From Bacteroidota bacterium (GTDB lineage: Bacteria; Bacteroidota; Bacteroidia; AKYH767-A; OLB10): a stretch of DNA of 64,000 nucleotides. The notes beneath the pieces are model-generated. The model did no database searches and was not told the origin of the DNA. It worked only from the letters and a program-made list of their open reading frames with translations. The position numbers were made by a program, and so were the translations under genes. Location of the stretch: the NCBI GenBank assembly GCA_016699635.1, contig CP064983.1:2418001-2482000 (forward strand), in the 5' to 3' direction. Positions within the stretch are counted from its first letter, which is position 1. Each line of letters opens with the position of its first letter. Below, in pieces: positions 10,067-23,076 of this stretch.

Positions 10067-11945
10067 TTATCGCTGATAAGGACTGTATCTTATTTCAGTT
10101 CTGATATTAACCTGATGGTCTTCTTCAAGACATAATACACCCCTTACACAATTGTTTAATAATCGTTGGGATCCAAATCCAACTGAAATAATTCTGTCTT
10201 TTGAGATTCCTTTATTGATAAGATATGCAGCAGCTTTATCTGCTCTTGCCTGTGATAATATCAGGTTATCACGTTCTATGCCTCTTGAGTCTGTGTGACA
10301 GCTCAATTCAATTTTTATATTTTTATTCTCTAATAAAATGTTAAACAGTTTATTTAATTCTGTTTTAGTTGACGGTGTTAAATCTGATTTTCCTTTTCAA
10401 ATGCAATGCCTCTCCATATAACTGGCTTGTTGAAAATCACTTTTTCCAAAGTTAAATCCTTATTCAGTGTTGCTGATTTTCTATAACCAAACGTAGATAT
10501 CTTTTCTGATGCTGTAAAATAACTTTTATCCTCAGCACGAAGTTTGTATTCTTTATTGTTTTTAATTGCGCAGAAAAATTGCCTTCGCTATCTGTTGTTA
10601 AAACAGTATCAATTGATGAAGCAGTTAACGTAATATTGATGTTTTTTAGAGACTTGTTTGTTGACTTGTCAATCAATTTGCCTTTTAACGTTAAAACCGG
10701 AGGATTTCTTTTAAATGAAAAAATATTGTCTTTTCCTTGTTGCCTGTTACTACTGAAATAACCACTTAATTCTTCATTATCGCAAATCAAACCAAAATCG
10801 TCTCTTGGACTGTTAATCGGATAGCCTAGGTTTTCTGGTACAGTCCATCCATCAGCAGTTAATTCTGTTCGGTAAATGTCCAGACCTCCAACACCAATCA
10901 TACCGTTGCTTGAAAAGTAAAGTATTGAATCAGTCAGTAAGTAAGGAAACATTTCATTTCCACTTGAATTAATTGTCTTGCCAATACTAACCGGTTTACT
11001 CCAAGTATTATTAACCCATTGTACTTTATAAATATCCGTACCCCCATAACCCCATGGCATATCAGAAACAAAGACCATTGTGTTGCCACTGGGTGAAATA
11101 GATGGATGCCCTACACTGTAATTGTTATTGTTGAAACTAACAGGCCCTGAAATATTCCATTCACCATCTTTGGTTGTAGCTTCAAAAATTTCTAAAACAT
11201 TTTCACTTTGCTGATTAGTAATAATTTTTTTCCCTTCATTGGCATTGCGTGTAAAGTAAGCTTTAGTAAATTCAGTGTTGAATGTGCATGGCCCTTCATT
11301 AAAAATAGAATTAATTGTGCCCCGTAAAGGAACCGGATCCATCCAGTGACCTAATTCAGTTTGTTGTGCATAAAATAAATTGTAATTATCAATTACCGGA
11401 TTTGTCTTATAACTTTTTGCATCAATATTTCTGTTACTTACATAAACAATTCCGGAATGAAAAAATTCGGGTGAGAAATTGCTTTCATCAATTCCGTTAA
11501 AAGGCAATCTTGTAACATCAAAGAGCAATGAGTCCTTGTATAGCATTTCAATAGAATCGCATGATGCTAATAAGTTTAACGCTCTGCTGTCTGCACGATT
11601 TAAAACAAGAAATTTGTTTAACCATTTTCGGGCTTCAACATATTTGCCATTTTGCATTAATGCTTCAGCATAATAAAATTGATATATCGGGTCACTATTT
11701 GAAGTTACTATCTTCGAATAAATCTGTTCTGATAATGGATAGTTCTTTACATTGCGATAACAATCTGCAAGTTTAATGAGGATATCTAAATTAAACTTTT
11801 TGTTTGCAACTTCCTGATAATACGGAATCGCTTTGTCATATAAGTTCTGCTCATAATAGGTGTCTGCTGTTCTTTGTTTGACAGATAAGCATGATGTGAA
11901 TATCAGAACTACAAATAATAAATAGGGCTTGCGTTTTCTAATCAT
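10067..11945 (-). CDS. porE: PorE-like T9SS peptidoglycan anchor (TPR, PD40 propeller, CRD, OmpA_C)
   Basis: A lipoprotein-type signal (hydrophobic LLFVVLIFTSC, residues 9-19) is followed by TPR repeats (about 25-130), a PD40/WD40-like beta-propeller (about 145-400; SPSGNTMVFVSDMPWG, LYFSSNGMIGVGGLDIY), a carboxypeptidase-regulatory-like domain (about 415-480; LKGKLIDKSTNKSLKNINI) and an OmpA_C peptidoglycan-binding domain (CHTDSRG, then SQARADKAAAYLINKGI). This is the domain order of PorE, the P. gingivalis T9SS protein that associates with PorP. Frame breaks near 10561 and 10395 are each repaired by one extra A on the coding strand, joining the OmpA domain to the rest. The ATG lies 2 nt after the porP stop, so the genes are very probably co-transcribed. 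porE is assigned on architecture and context; a generic OmpA/PD40 paralogue is possible. Confidence 0.8.
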
Positions 11946-11947
11946 AA

Positions 11948-12868
11948 TTAAAAATAACGCGGTGTTTTAATTTTAGGTACGTTATAACCAAAGTCGTATC
12001 CAAGCATAAATTCATGCGATCCTGCCGAATGGTTTCTGAGAATGGTAAGCGAATAATCAAAGGAATAACCAATGCGTAGTTTTTTAGATAGCTGATATTC
12101 TCCAATAATTGCAAGTGCATCATTGGAGCGGTATGAAGTTCCTATCCAGATGATATTGTTCAAAAGCAGTTATGCAGTAATGTCATCCTGTAGTGGGGCA
12201 CCATTAACATATTTTAGCACAACAGAAGGTTTTAATTTCACCTGCTCACTTAATGAAAAAACATAACCGGTTGTTAGAAAATAGTGTCTTCTGATATGAT
12301 GTACATCGGTCATTTCAACTGACAAAGTTTTTAGTGGATCGTAACTTAAAAGTAATGGTGCAGAAATGCCTGCATAGAATAGGTCGGTGTGATAATATAG
12401 ACCTGCGCCAAAATTTGGCAACACGTTATTTACAGTATTCTTATCATATACAGGGTCGTTGTTGTCGTTATAAACAAGATCAGATAGTGTGGATTTCAGA
12501 TAACTCAAACCTGCCTGAAGACCGAATGCAAGTTTTGATTCTCCGTATTCAATAGTATAAGAATAACTTCCAAAGAGTTCTGTGCGATTTGTAATGCCTG
12601 CATGATCATTACTTATATACAAGCCTAAGCCAACGTTTTTATCTTCCAACGCACCATGGATACTGGCAGTTTCTGTTGTCGGTGATCCTTTAAATCCTGC
12701 CCATTGTTTTCTAACCATCATTGTTGCACTGGTGAATGGTTTACTTCCTGCATAAGCCGGATTTATCAGCAGTGTATTAAACATATATTGTGTTGTCATT
12801 GGTGCTTGTTGGCCAAACAACCAGCCTGACATAAAGAGTGTAATTATTAATGAATATAATTTTTTCAT
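11948..12868 (-). CDS. porP: PorP/SprF family outer-membrane protein, in-frame stop
   Basis: It has a signal peptide (LIITLFMSGWLFGQQ) and the family hallmark QYMFNTLLINPAYAGS followed by VRKQWAGFKGSP. The rest alternates beta strands, as expected for a 14-strand outer-membrane barrel of about 305 aa. PorP/SprF proteins work with the T9SS to deliver or attach proteins carrying the type-B (CHU_C) C-terminal domain; F. johnsoniae SprF does so for SprB. Here the gene follows the SprB-like adhesin by 4 nt and precedes the porE-like gene by 2 nt. An in-frame TAA at 12170-12172 interrupts the protein between QDDITA and LLLNNIIWIG, with no frame change. Homologues have a residue such as Asn there, so a substitution or base-call error is likely. 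Confidence 0.9.
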
Positions 12869-12872
12869 AAGC

Positions 12873-15800
12873 TTATCTTCTTAAATCAATATATGTTTTT
12901 AAGACTAAGTTTCTGGCAGGTATCCGTAAAATGGCATAGTAAGTTCCATCAGGTAAAATTTGTTTGTTGTTAGATTTACCATCCCAGTCGTTACTATAGT
13001 TTTTCTTTTCATAAACTAAATTGCCCCATCTGTTAAAAATGGTCAAAGTATTATCTGTATTATCTAATCCTCTGATAACGTATATATCGTTATAACCATC
13101 CTCATTCGGTGTAAAACCAGTTGGCATAACAACATCAGTATAACATTCTTCCGGAGGAAGAATGGCAATCTTTACTGTATCGGATGCAGTACATGAACCA
13201 TTTGTTATTGTCCAAACAAAAATATTTTTACCCGGACTTAAATTTTCAACCTTAGTCGCAGGTGATGATGGATTTTGAATAGTACTATTTCCATTGATGC
13301 TTTGCCATACACCAGTACCTGAAGGTGGTGGTACTGCTGCAAGGAATACAAAATTGTCGCACACATTTTGATCAATGCCACCATCTGCTATAATTTTTTC
13401 TTTTTTGTCGATGACATATAATGCAGTGTCTGAACAGAAATTGTCATAGACTACCCATGCAAAAACATTTACCCCATTTGCAATTGCAGTAATCTGTGTT
13501 GTGATTGAATCCGGTTCAGCAATTAGTCCACCTCCACTACGAACAGTCCATTTTCCAAATCCATAAGTAGGGATATTTCCTGTAAGTACAATTGTATCAG
13601 TACCACAAATAGATTGTGTAAAATCAGGGCCTGCATTTAAGGCAGGAGGCTCAGTTAATAGGAATGATTTTGTAACAGAACATCCCATAGAATCTGTTAC
13701 AGTTACAGTATAAGGTCCTGCAGTAAGATTTATCACATTAGCTCCTGAAGCGCCACTGATTGACCATTGATAGTTGTAAGCAGTTGTTGACGTAAATGGA
13801 ACACCTCCATTTGCAATGACCTGAATTTCTCCGTCAGCAAGTGTGTTGCAAGTTATATTGTAAATACCGTTTTTATTTGGAATTATTTCACTGATTGTAA
13901 TGGCTGTAGGTTCTGTAATGATAAAGTTTCTTACCGATATACAATTGTTTGCGTCCTGCGCTGTAAATGTATAGTTGCCTGGTCCAAGATTATTTCTTGT
14001 TAAAGTTGTTGGTCCATCAGACCATGAATAGGTTATAGGCTGTGCTGCACCGGTAACATTTAAAATAATGAAACCATCATTGCTGCCAAAGCAGCTTACA
14101 TTAGCCGAGTCAATAACTGATATTACCGGCCCTTGTATATTACTTATAGTCGAAATAACAAATACTTCACAGCCATTGTTGTCTTTAACAAAAACCGAAT
14201 CAGATCCTGCTGCGAGGTTAGTAAATGTATTTGTTGCAGAATAGACTCCATTATTAAGTTTGTACTGATAGGTACCACTACCACCGGTTGCAGTTACAAC
14301 AATCTGTCCGTTGCTGTTTCCACAACTTGCATTTGTTATAGCAAGCACTGGAGTTATCAATGTATTCAGGTGATTGATATTTGCAACACTTTGTGCTGAA
14401 CAACCATTTACGTCTGTTACAATACAGGTATAAGTTCCGGCTTTTAAATTTATAGCCGTTGCAGTATTTTGAACCGGTAAAGTGCCTATCCATTGAATGC
14501 TTATTGGAGGTGTTCCTCCTGTAATATTGACTGTTGCGCTGCCGCTACTGTCTCCAAAACAAATGATGTCTGTCGTTTGAATACTTGAAATTTGCGGGCC
14601 GTTGGTTGATAACATACTGAATGTAGTATCTCTATTACATCCTGCATTGTCGGTAACTGTTAAGGTCATTACTGTTCCTGCCGTAGCTTGTGCAGATGTG
14701 GAAGTGCTGCCATCTGACCACAATATATTTAATGGCGATACTCCACCTGAAGGTGCTGATATGGCGATTGCAGGAGTTCCTCCGTTACATGGGCCTGCAA
14801 TTAAAGTTAATCCAAACTGAATTTGTGGATTTTCTGTAAGAGTTTGAGTAATAATGGTACTGCACTGCGCAGAGTCCGTCACCGTTAGTGTGTAGGTCCC
14901 TGCTGAAAGGTTGCTGATATTTGACGTTGTTGAGCCGTTATTCCAGAGGTAATTGTATGGTAGATTTCCCCTGTTACAGTTGTGTTTATAAAACCATTCC
15001 CACCTCCAAAACAATTGATGTTTTGAATACCGGAAATATTTATAACAGGAGCTGATAATGCATTGATAATTCCGGAGGTTGTTGTCGTACATCCATTATT
15101 ATCAGTCACCGTAACAGTTACAATCTGACTTGATAATCCATTAATAGTTTGTGTGGTGCCGCCTGTTGACCATAAATAGGTGTAAGGTTGAGTACCACCT
15201 GTCTGACTTACACTGGCACTTCCTGTTTGTGAAGTACAGCCCGTTGGTAATGTGATAACTTGTGCAATTAAAGTATCTGGCTGGAAAACCTGAATATCCG
15301 GCATTGTGTAAGTACATCCTGTTCCATCAGTCACTGTAACATCATACGAGCCTGCAGGAATGTTATTTAAGTTCTGAGTTTGTATATTGTTGTATGACCA
15401 TTGATAAGTATAATTTCCATCGCCTCCTGAAGGTGTGATGGTTATACTTCCATTACTAAGTCCATAGCAAGTAACATTATTTAATGATGTAAGCTGTACA
15501 AATGTTGCGGGAGTTCGTTGTATAGTAAATGTATCTGTCTTAATACAACCAATATTGTCTGTGATAGTTACGGTATAAAAAATATTAGATAAGTTATTTA
15601 AAGTTGCAACTCCGGTTACTCCATTACTCCAACTGTAAGTGTACGGTGCAGCACCTCCGGAAACATTAATCTGTGCAATACCGTTATTTAAATTACAAGA
15701 GGCATTGGAGAGTGTATGAGTGATTGTCATTAAAGGAGGATTCTGAAGACTGTCGGTTGCATTTACTGAACAACCATTAGCATCAGTTACAGTTACTGTA

Positions 15801-18800
15801 TAAACTCCTGCAGGTATATTCTGTAGTGTTGCATTATTAACACCGGGGAATCCACTCCATTGATAGTTGTAAAATGGTGTGCCGCCAGTAACATTAACAG
15901 TCAGTGAACCACTGCTATCATTATGACATTTTATTAAATTACGACTGAAATTTGATATTGATGGGCCATTTGTATTTCCGATAAAAACAGAATCTCTTTT
16001 TGTACACAGATTTCCGTCAGTTATTGTAATTGTGTAATATCCCGTTGTTAAATTGATGATGTTATTTGTAGTATTACCATTGTTCCATTGGTAGGAGTAA
16101 GGTAGTGTTCCTCCAATTACTGCGGCAATGGCAGAACCGTTTGCCTGATTGCATTTTTCAGTTACTGAGGTAAAAGAAATATTCAAACTTGTTGGTTGGC
16201 TAATAATAAAACTTTTGGTTGAAGAGCAACTATTGGTGTCTGTAACTGTAACAGTATAAGTGCCTGCTGTCAGACCGGTTATGTTTTGTGTGATTTGACC
16301 ACCAGGAGACCATAAATAACTAACGGGGCCATTGGCTCCATGAACAGTCGTATAGATTGCTCCGGTGTTTTCTCCAAAACATTTTACATGAATTATTGAA
16401 TCAGTAATTGCCGGTCCACCAAGTGAATCAACCAATATGTTTTTATTGACACTACAGTTGTTTGCATCTTTTATAGTGACAGAATAAGTGCCTTTTGTTA
16501 AATTCGAAATGGTGTCATTGGTTGAACTGTTATTCCATAAGAAAGTATATCCCGGTGTTCCTCCTGAAACAGTCACCCAAGCCTTACCATTATTAATTCC
16601 ACATGTTTCGGGTAATGAGTAAATGGCTGAGTTAATTGCTGAAGGACTATTTATTGTCACGTTTATTGAGTCTCTGCAATTTGCAGTATCTCTAACCACT
16701 AATTTATAGGTACCGGCCGCCAGACTAAAAATTGAATCAGTGCCTATTTGTGTCGGTGTCCATGTATAAGTTAAAGGTCCTGAGCCACCTGTAACATTTA
16801 CTTTAATAGCACCTGTGTTTTGTCCTGAACATTTTACATGTATGATAGTGTCAATAGAAATAACCAAAGAAGGTGTATTGCTAACAATAAGTGTGCGATT
16901 TGCAGTACAAAGTTTACTGTCGGTTACAGTAACCGTGTAGCTACCACCGTTTAATCCTGATATTGATGCTGTACTTTGTCCTGTATTCCAGAGATAGGTA
17001 TATGGTGAAGTGCCGCCTGTGACATTTACTCCCGCACTACCATTTGCATTTCCACAACGTGCCGGTACTATAGTGTCAATTAATGTTAATGCCGAAGGCT
17101 GTGTTATTATTTGGGTTTTATTTCCAACACATCCTGTTGAATCAGTAACGGTAACGGTATAAGTTCCTGCAACAATGTTAACGATGTCCTGAGTGATTGC
17201 AGCATTACTCCATAAATAGATAACAGGTCCATTGTTTCCTGAAACAGAAATATAAACTGCACCATTAGCCTGACCAAAGCAGCGAGCATTTTTAACAGAG
17301 TCAACAGTCACCACAGGGCCACTGATGGTTGAAATATTTTGTGATGCAGTCTTAGTACAAAGAGCAGCATCGGTAACAGTCACAGTATAATTTCCCGGCA
17401 ACAGTCCTGTAATTGAAGAAGTAGAAGCACCATTGCTCCAGAGATAAGTATAAGGAGAAGTGCCACCGGTAACAGCAGAGCTAATCCAACCATTACTTTG
17501 CGCACAGGTTGCATTGTGTGGAGTTAGCGTAACTGCAATGTCTGTTGGTTGCGAAACAACTTGAGTTTTATTTCCAACACATCCTGTTGAATCAGTAACC
17601 GTGACAGTGTAAGTTCCTGCAACAACGTTAACGATGTCCTGAGTGATTGCAGCATTACTCCACAGATATGTAACAGGTCCATTGTTACCTGAAACGGAAA
17701 TATAAACAGCACCATTAGCCTGACCAAAACAGCGAGCATTTTTAACAGAGTCAACAGTCACCACAGGACCACTGATAGTTGTAATATTTTGTGATGCTGT
17801 CTTAGTACACAGTGCAGCATCGGTAACAGTCACAGTATAATTGCCAGGCAGCAGTCCTGTGATTGAGGAAGTAGAAGCACCGTTGCTCCACAGATAGGTG
17901 TAAGGCGAAGTTCCACCGGTAACAGCAGAACTAATCCAACCATTACTTTGAGCACAGGTTGCATTGTGTGGAGTTAACGTAACAACAATGTTTGTTGGTT
18001 GCGAAACAACTTGAGTTTTATTTCCAACACATCCTGTTGAATCAGTAACAGTAACGGTATAAGTTCCTGCAACAACATTAACGATGTCCTGAGTGATTGC
18101 AGCATTACTCCATAAATAGGTAACAGGTCCATTGTTTCCTGAAACAGAAATATAAACAGCACCATTAGCCTGACCAAAGCAACGGACATTTTTTACAGAG
18201 TCAACAGTCACCACAGGTCCACTGATTGTAGTAATATTTTGTGATGCAGTTTTAGTACACAGTGCAGCATCAGTAACAGTAACAGTATAATTTCCCGGCA
18301 ACAGTCCTGTAATTGAAGAAGTAGAAGCACCATTACTCCAGAGATAGGTGTAAGGCGAAGTGCCACCGGAAACAGCAGAACTTATCCAACCATTACTTTG
18401 CGCACAGGTTGCATTGTGTGGAGTTAGCGTAACGGCAATGTTTGTTGGTTGAGTAATGGCTTGTGTTTTATTTCCAACACATCCTGTTGAATCAGTAACA
18501 GTAACGGTATAAGTTCCTGCAACAACGTTAACGATGTCCTGAGTGATTGCAGCATTGCTCCACAGATATGTAACAGGGCCATTGTTTCCTGAAACAGAAA
18601 TATAAACAGCACCATTAGCCTGACCAAAGCAACGGGCATTTTTTACAGAGTCAACAGTCACCACAGGGCCACTGATGGTAGTAATATTTTGTGAAGCTGT
18701 TTTCGTACAAAGTGCAGCATCAGTAACAGTAACAGTATAATTTCCCGGCAACAGTCCTGTTATTGACGAAGTAGAAGCACCATTGCTCCAGAGATAAGTA

Positions 18801-21745
18801 TAAGGCGAAGTTCCACCGGTAACAGCAGAACTTATCCAACCATTACTTTGCGCACATGTTGCATTGTGTGGAGTTAGCGTAACTGCAATATCTGTTGGTT
18901 GTGAAACAACTTGTGTTTTTGTAGCTGTACAACCGGAAGAATCAGTAACAGTAACTGTATAAGTACCTGCAACAACGTTAACGATGTCCTGAGTGATTGC
19001 AGCATTGCTCCACAGATATGTAACAGGGCCATTGTTTCCTGAGACAGAAATATAAACAGCACCATTAGCCTGACCGAAGCAACGGGCATTTTTTACAGAG
19101 TCAACAGTCACCACAGGGCCACTGATGGTAGTAATATTTTGTGATGCAGTTTTAGTACAAAGCGCAGCATCGGTAACAGTCACAGTATAATTTCCCGGCA
19201 ACAGTCCTGTTATTGAAGAAGTAGAAGCACCATTACTCCAGAGATAGGTGTAAGGCGAAGTTCCACCGATAACAGCAGAGCTAATCCAACCATTACTTTG
19301 TGCACAGGTTGCATTGTGTGGAGTTAGCGTAACGGCAATGTTTGTTGGTTGCGAAACAACTTGTGTTTTATTTCCAACACATCCTGTTGAATCAGTAACG
19401 GTAACAGTATAAGTTCCTGCAACTATGTTAACAATGTCCTGAGTAATTGCAGCATTACTCCACAGATATGTAACAGGTCCATTGTTGCCTGAAATAGAAA
19501 TATAAACAGCACCATTAGCCTGACCAAAGCAACGGGCATTTTTTACAGAATCTACAGTCACCACAGGACCACTGATGGTTGAAATATTTTGTGATGCAGT
19601 TTTCGTACAAAGTGCAGCATCGGTAACAGTCACAGTATAATTGCCAGGCAACAGTCCTGTGATTGACGAAGTAGAAGCACCATTGCTCCAGAGATAGGTG
19701 TAAGGCGAAGTTCCACCGGTAACAGCAGAACTTATCCATCCATTACTTTGCGCACAGGTAGCATTGTGTGGTGTTAATGTAACTGCAATGTCAATGGGCT
19801 GTGTGATGGCTTGAGTTTTTGTAGCTGTACAACCGGAAGAATCAGTAACGGTAACTGTATAAGTTCCTGCAACTATGTTAACGATGTCCTGAGTAATTGC
19901 AGCATTGCTCCACAGATATGTAACGGGTCCATTGTTTCCTGAAACAGAAATATAAACAGCACCATTAGCCTGACCAAAGCAGCGAGCATTTTTTACAGAG
20001 TCAACAGTTACCACAGGACCACTGATGGTAGTAATATTTTGTGATGCAGTTTTAGTACAGAGCGCAGCATCAGTAACAGTTACAGTATAATTTCCCGGCA
20101 ATAGTCCTGTTATTGACGAAGTAGAAGCACCGTTGCTCCACAGATAGGTGTAAGGCGAAGTTCCACCGGTAACAGCAGAACTTATCCATCCATTACTTTG
20201 CGCACAGGTTGCATTGTGTGGTGTTAATGTAACTGCAATGTCAATGGGCTGTGTGATGGCTTGAGTTTTAGTAGCTGTACAACCGGAAGAATCAGTAACA
20301 GTAACGGTATAGGTGCCTGCAACAATGTTAACGATGTCCTGAGTGATTGCAGCATTGCTCCACAGATATGTAACAGGGCCATTGTTTCCTGCAACGGAAA
20401 TATAAACAGCACCATTAGCCTGACCGAAGCAACGGGCATTTTTTACAGAGTCAACAGTCACCACAGGGCCACTGATGGTTGAAATATTTTGTGAAGCTGT
20501 TTTCGTACAAAGTGCAGCATCGGTAACAGTAACAGTATAATTTCCCGGTAACAGTCCTGTTATTGACGAAGTAGAAGCACCGTTGCTCCACAGATAGGTG
20601 TAAGGCGAAGTGCCACCGGTAACAGCAGAACTAATCCAACCATTACTTTGCGCACAGGTTGCATTGTGTGGAGTTAGCGTAACTGCAATGTCTGTTGGTT
20701 CGGTGATTGTATGTGAAAGTGAACTCTGACATCCTGTGGAATCAGTAATTGTAACTGTATAATTCCCCAAAGGAATATTTAATAAATTCTGACTCACTGA
20801 AGCATTGCTCCACAAGTAGTTAATAGGACCGTTGGCACTATTTACATGGACATAAATTCTTCCTGTACTTTGTCCAAAACAAGTTACATTGAAAGCAGAG
20901 TCGAGTACTACTACCGGTTGAGTACTTGCGCCAACAATAAAACTATCAACCTTTGTGCATAAATTCTGATCAGTAACGGTTAGTGTATAAACACCTGATG
21001 CAAGTATGTTGAGATCTTCAGTTGTGTTTGAATTGGACCATAAATATCCATAAGGAGAAATGCCGCCAGAAATTGAAGCATCAATCATTCCGTTAATTAA
21101 TCCACAAGAAGTATTTGTGACTGTAGCTGTAACTTTTATTTCATCCGGCTCATGTACAGTATCATTTGCAAAAACTGCAGTGCAATTATTCAAATCTGTA
21201 ATTGTTAGAGTATAAACTCCTGCAATCAGACCGGAAATATCTTCTGTTCCACTTCCATTAGACCATTGAAAACTATAGTTTGGGACACCACCATCAACAG
21301 AAATGTTTATACTTCCATTATTCAATCCAAAACATGTTACGTCTTGTATTGAAACAGCGCTTCGGGTAATTGCATCGGGTTCTGTAAGTGAATATGTTTC
21401 AATTGTTGTATCGTTGGCAACATCAACCACAGTTACTGTATATGAACCTGCTGTTATTCCACTAATATCTTCTGTTGTAGCTCCATTGCTCCATTGAATA
21501 TTGAATGGGCCGGAACCAGTAATTGTTAAATCTATTTGGCCATCACTTAAACCGTTACAACTGATGTTGTAACCGTTATAGTTTGAAAATGAAGCAGAAA
21601 GTACAGGCTGTGCAAAACTCTTTGTTGTACTCAACAACAATAACAGGGCGAATAAGCTTAAATAATAAAATCTGAATAAGCTGGTTTTCAGATTTTTACA
21701 AAAAGATTTCTGGCTTATTTCCATAAACAGGTAAAAGCGGTGCAT
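12873..21745 (-). CDS. Giant SprB-like T9SS adhesin (SprB repeats, CHU_C type-B sorting domain)
   Basis: About 2,960 residues after joining two frames that overlap at 14885-15092; the break is a GGGG run (coding strand, 14968-14971) that needs one more G. The start at 21745 (MHRFYLF) is preferred over one at 21787 because an exact -7 box lies between them. After a signal peptide (LFALLLLLSTTKSFAQ) come roughly 35-40 SprB-type modules of about 75 aa, each with the pattern GG..PYTYLWSNG...I..L..GNYTVTVTD...C. Near the C-terminus there are two non-SprB segments and a gliding-motility-associated C-terminal domain (MPTGFTPNEDGYND, IFNRWGNLVYE, LPDGTYYAIL). SprB of F. johnsoniae is the mobile gliding adhesin; this one shares repeat type and neighbour (porP). 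Despite its length the first 6.9 kb has no frame break. Whether the cell glides cannot be told. Confidence 0.92.
17099..20698 (-). repeat. Eight perfect-period 450-bp tandem units inside the SprB-like gene
   Basis: Eight consecutive units of exactly 450 bp (150 codons) begin on the minus strand at 20698, 20248, 19798, 19348, 18898, 18448, 17998 and 17548. Each encodes two different 75-aa SprB modules: one starting P(T/I)(D/N)IAVTLTPHNATCAQ and one starting SGPVVTVDSVKNARCFGQ. Units differ only by scattered, mostly silent substitutions. Because the period is a multiple of three, copy number can change without loss of frame. Flanking modules in the same gene are clearly diverged, so this block is a recent expansion or is kept uniform by recombination. 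Confidence 0.97.
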
Positions 21746-21765
21746 GAATTTTAAAGTTCTCGACC

Positions 21766-21773
21766 CAAAAATA
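21766..21773 (-). promoter_or_regulatory. -7 box of the adhesin-porP-porE operon (TATTTTTG)
   Basis: An exact TAnnTTTG match on the minus strand, 20 bp upstream of the ATG at 21745 and inside the longer possible reading frame from 21787. It predicts transcription from about 21758 and so argues for the shorter start. No convincing TTG -33 element was found. Confidence 0.5.
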
Positions 21774-21912
21774 GAAAAATCCGCCAATATGATGATGTAT
21801 TTAGTGAAAAAAAATACATTGTAATAACTGCCGATTTTTCTTCGATTTTAGTTTTTAAATGAATATAACTTTAATGCACAATTTCCGTACAAAAGGAACA
21901 ACATCATACACA

Positions 21913-23076
21913 ATGAACTCTTTAAAGTCCATCATTACCATTAGTATTTTAACTATACTACTGATTTTCGTTTCGGCTGATGGCCAGTCACAACCGGTTA
22001 ATAATGCAAGTACAAAGCCCCGTCAGGTTGATGTGGTAATTTGTATGGACCTAAGCGGTAGTACCAACGGACTACTCGATAATTTCAGAGATAAAATGTG
22101 GGATATCATCAATCAGTGGCAAATGTTTACTCCCAAACCTGTAATTAGAATAGGGTTGATTGGCTTTTCCAGATATTCCTTCCATGATGGCAGCGGATAC
22201 ATAAAAATCATTTCTGATTTAACAGATGATTATGATGCGCTTTCACAAAAAATGTTCGACATACAACCTTATGTGGAGAATGGAATTCAGTTTGTGGGTG
22301 CAGCTATAGGTTCAGGAGTTAATGATATGTCATGGAGTGAGAAGCCTGATGCTGTTAAAATGATGTTTGTAATGGGTAATGGATATGTTAACCTTGGAAG
22401 GTTTGATTTCAGAGCTCAGTGTGAGACTGCATTAAAAAGTAATATTGAAATTCATACAGTTTATTGTATTAAAAATGATAAACAAATGCGTCAACGTGAG
22501 TTACCCGGTTGGGAAGAGATTGCTAAAATGACAGGAGGACAATCTTTTCAGGTTTTTGTAAACAACAGAAGCGCCCATTAATCAAGGAAAAAGTAAATGT
22601 GATGGCATTAGCTTCATTAAATGATTCATTGAATAAAACTTTTTATTCCTTATGGTAAAACCGGTGTTGACCGTCTGAAACTTATGCTTAAGGCAGATGA
22701 CCATGCTGTGCGATCTTATGAAGCTTATTTTTATTCAAGGTTGAAGTACAAATTGAGCGACCACTATACATCACAAATGCTCATGTGGGATGTAACACAG
22801 TACAAAGAAGAATATCCGCAATCACGCCTTGCTGCAGTCAGACAATCTGTAAAATCTAATAACGAATCATCAGTTGATTTGGAGTTACTTGCAAAAGAAT
22901 TTGTAGAGAAAAGAAATAGCCTGCGTGCATCAATCAATGCAATGTTTCCTTTGGGTGAAGAGTTAAGAGTACATAACGAGGCTGTTGCCGAAGAGTATGA
23001 ACTTGACAACAGGTTAGACAAAACAATGGTGCGAGCCTATTCACAAACACTTCTTAAATTTGGGTTTAAAGAATAA
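21913..23076 (+). CDS. Secreted von Willebrand factor A-domain protein, two frameshifts
   Basis: From the ATG at 21913 a signal peptide (SIITISILTILLIFVSADGQ) leads into a vWA domain. The MIDAS metal site is visible as DLSGST in VVICMDLSGST, followed by IGLIGFSRYSFHDG and a strand-helix pattern to about residue 215. After frame changes near 22569 and 22642 the protein continues (RLKLMLKADDHAVRSYEAYFYSRLKY) with a charged, helical C-terminal region of about 150 aa that I do not recognise. An in-frame ATG at 21859 also exists, but a near-consensus -7 box (TAACTTTA, 21866-21873) lies after it. vWA domains bind proteins through a divalent metal; the partner is unknown. It is divergent from the adhesin operon. 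Confidence 0.75.

Noticed and set aside
14885..15092. Programmed ribosomal frameshift in the giant adhesin
   Set aside because: One-base-short runs occur across unrelated genes in the window with no stimulatory structure in common; simple error explains the site.
17107..20439. Recurring 65-76-codon minus-strand open frames inside the array
   Set aside because: They are an alternative frame of the repeat, recurring because the DNA repeats, with Leu-rich low-complexity products.
17099..20698. A CRISPR-like or satellite array from the regular 450-bp repeats
   Set aside because: Units are 450 bp, continuous, in frame and code for SprB modules; there are no short repeats with unique spacers.
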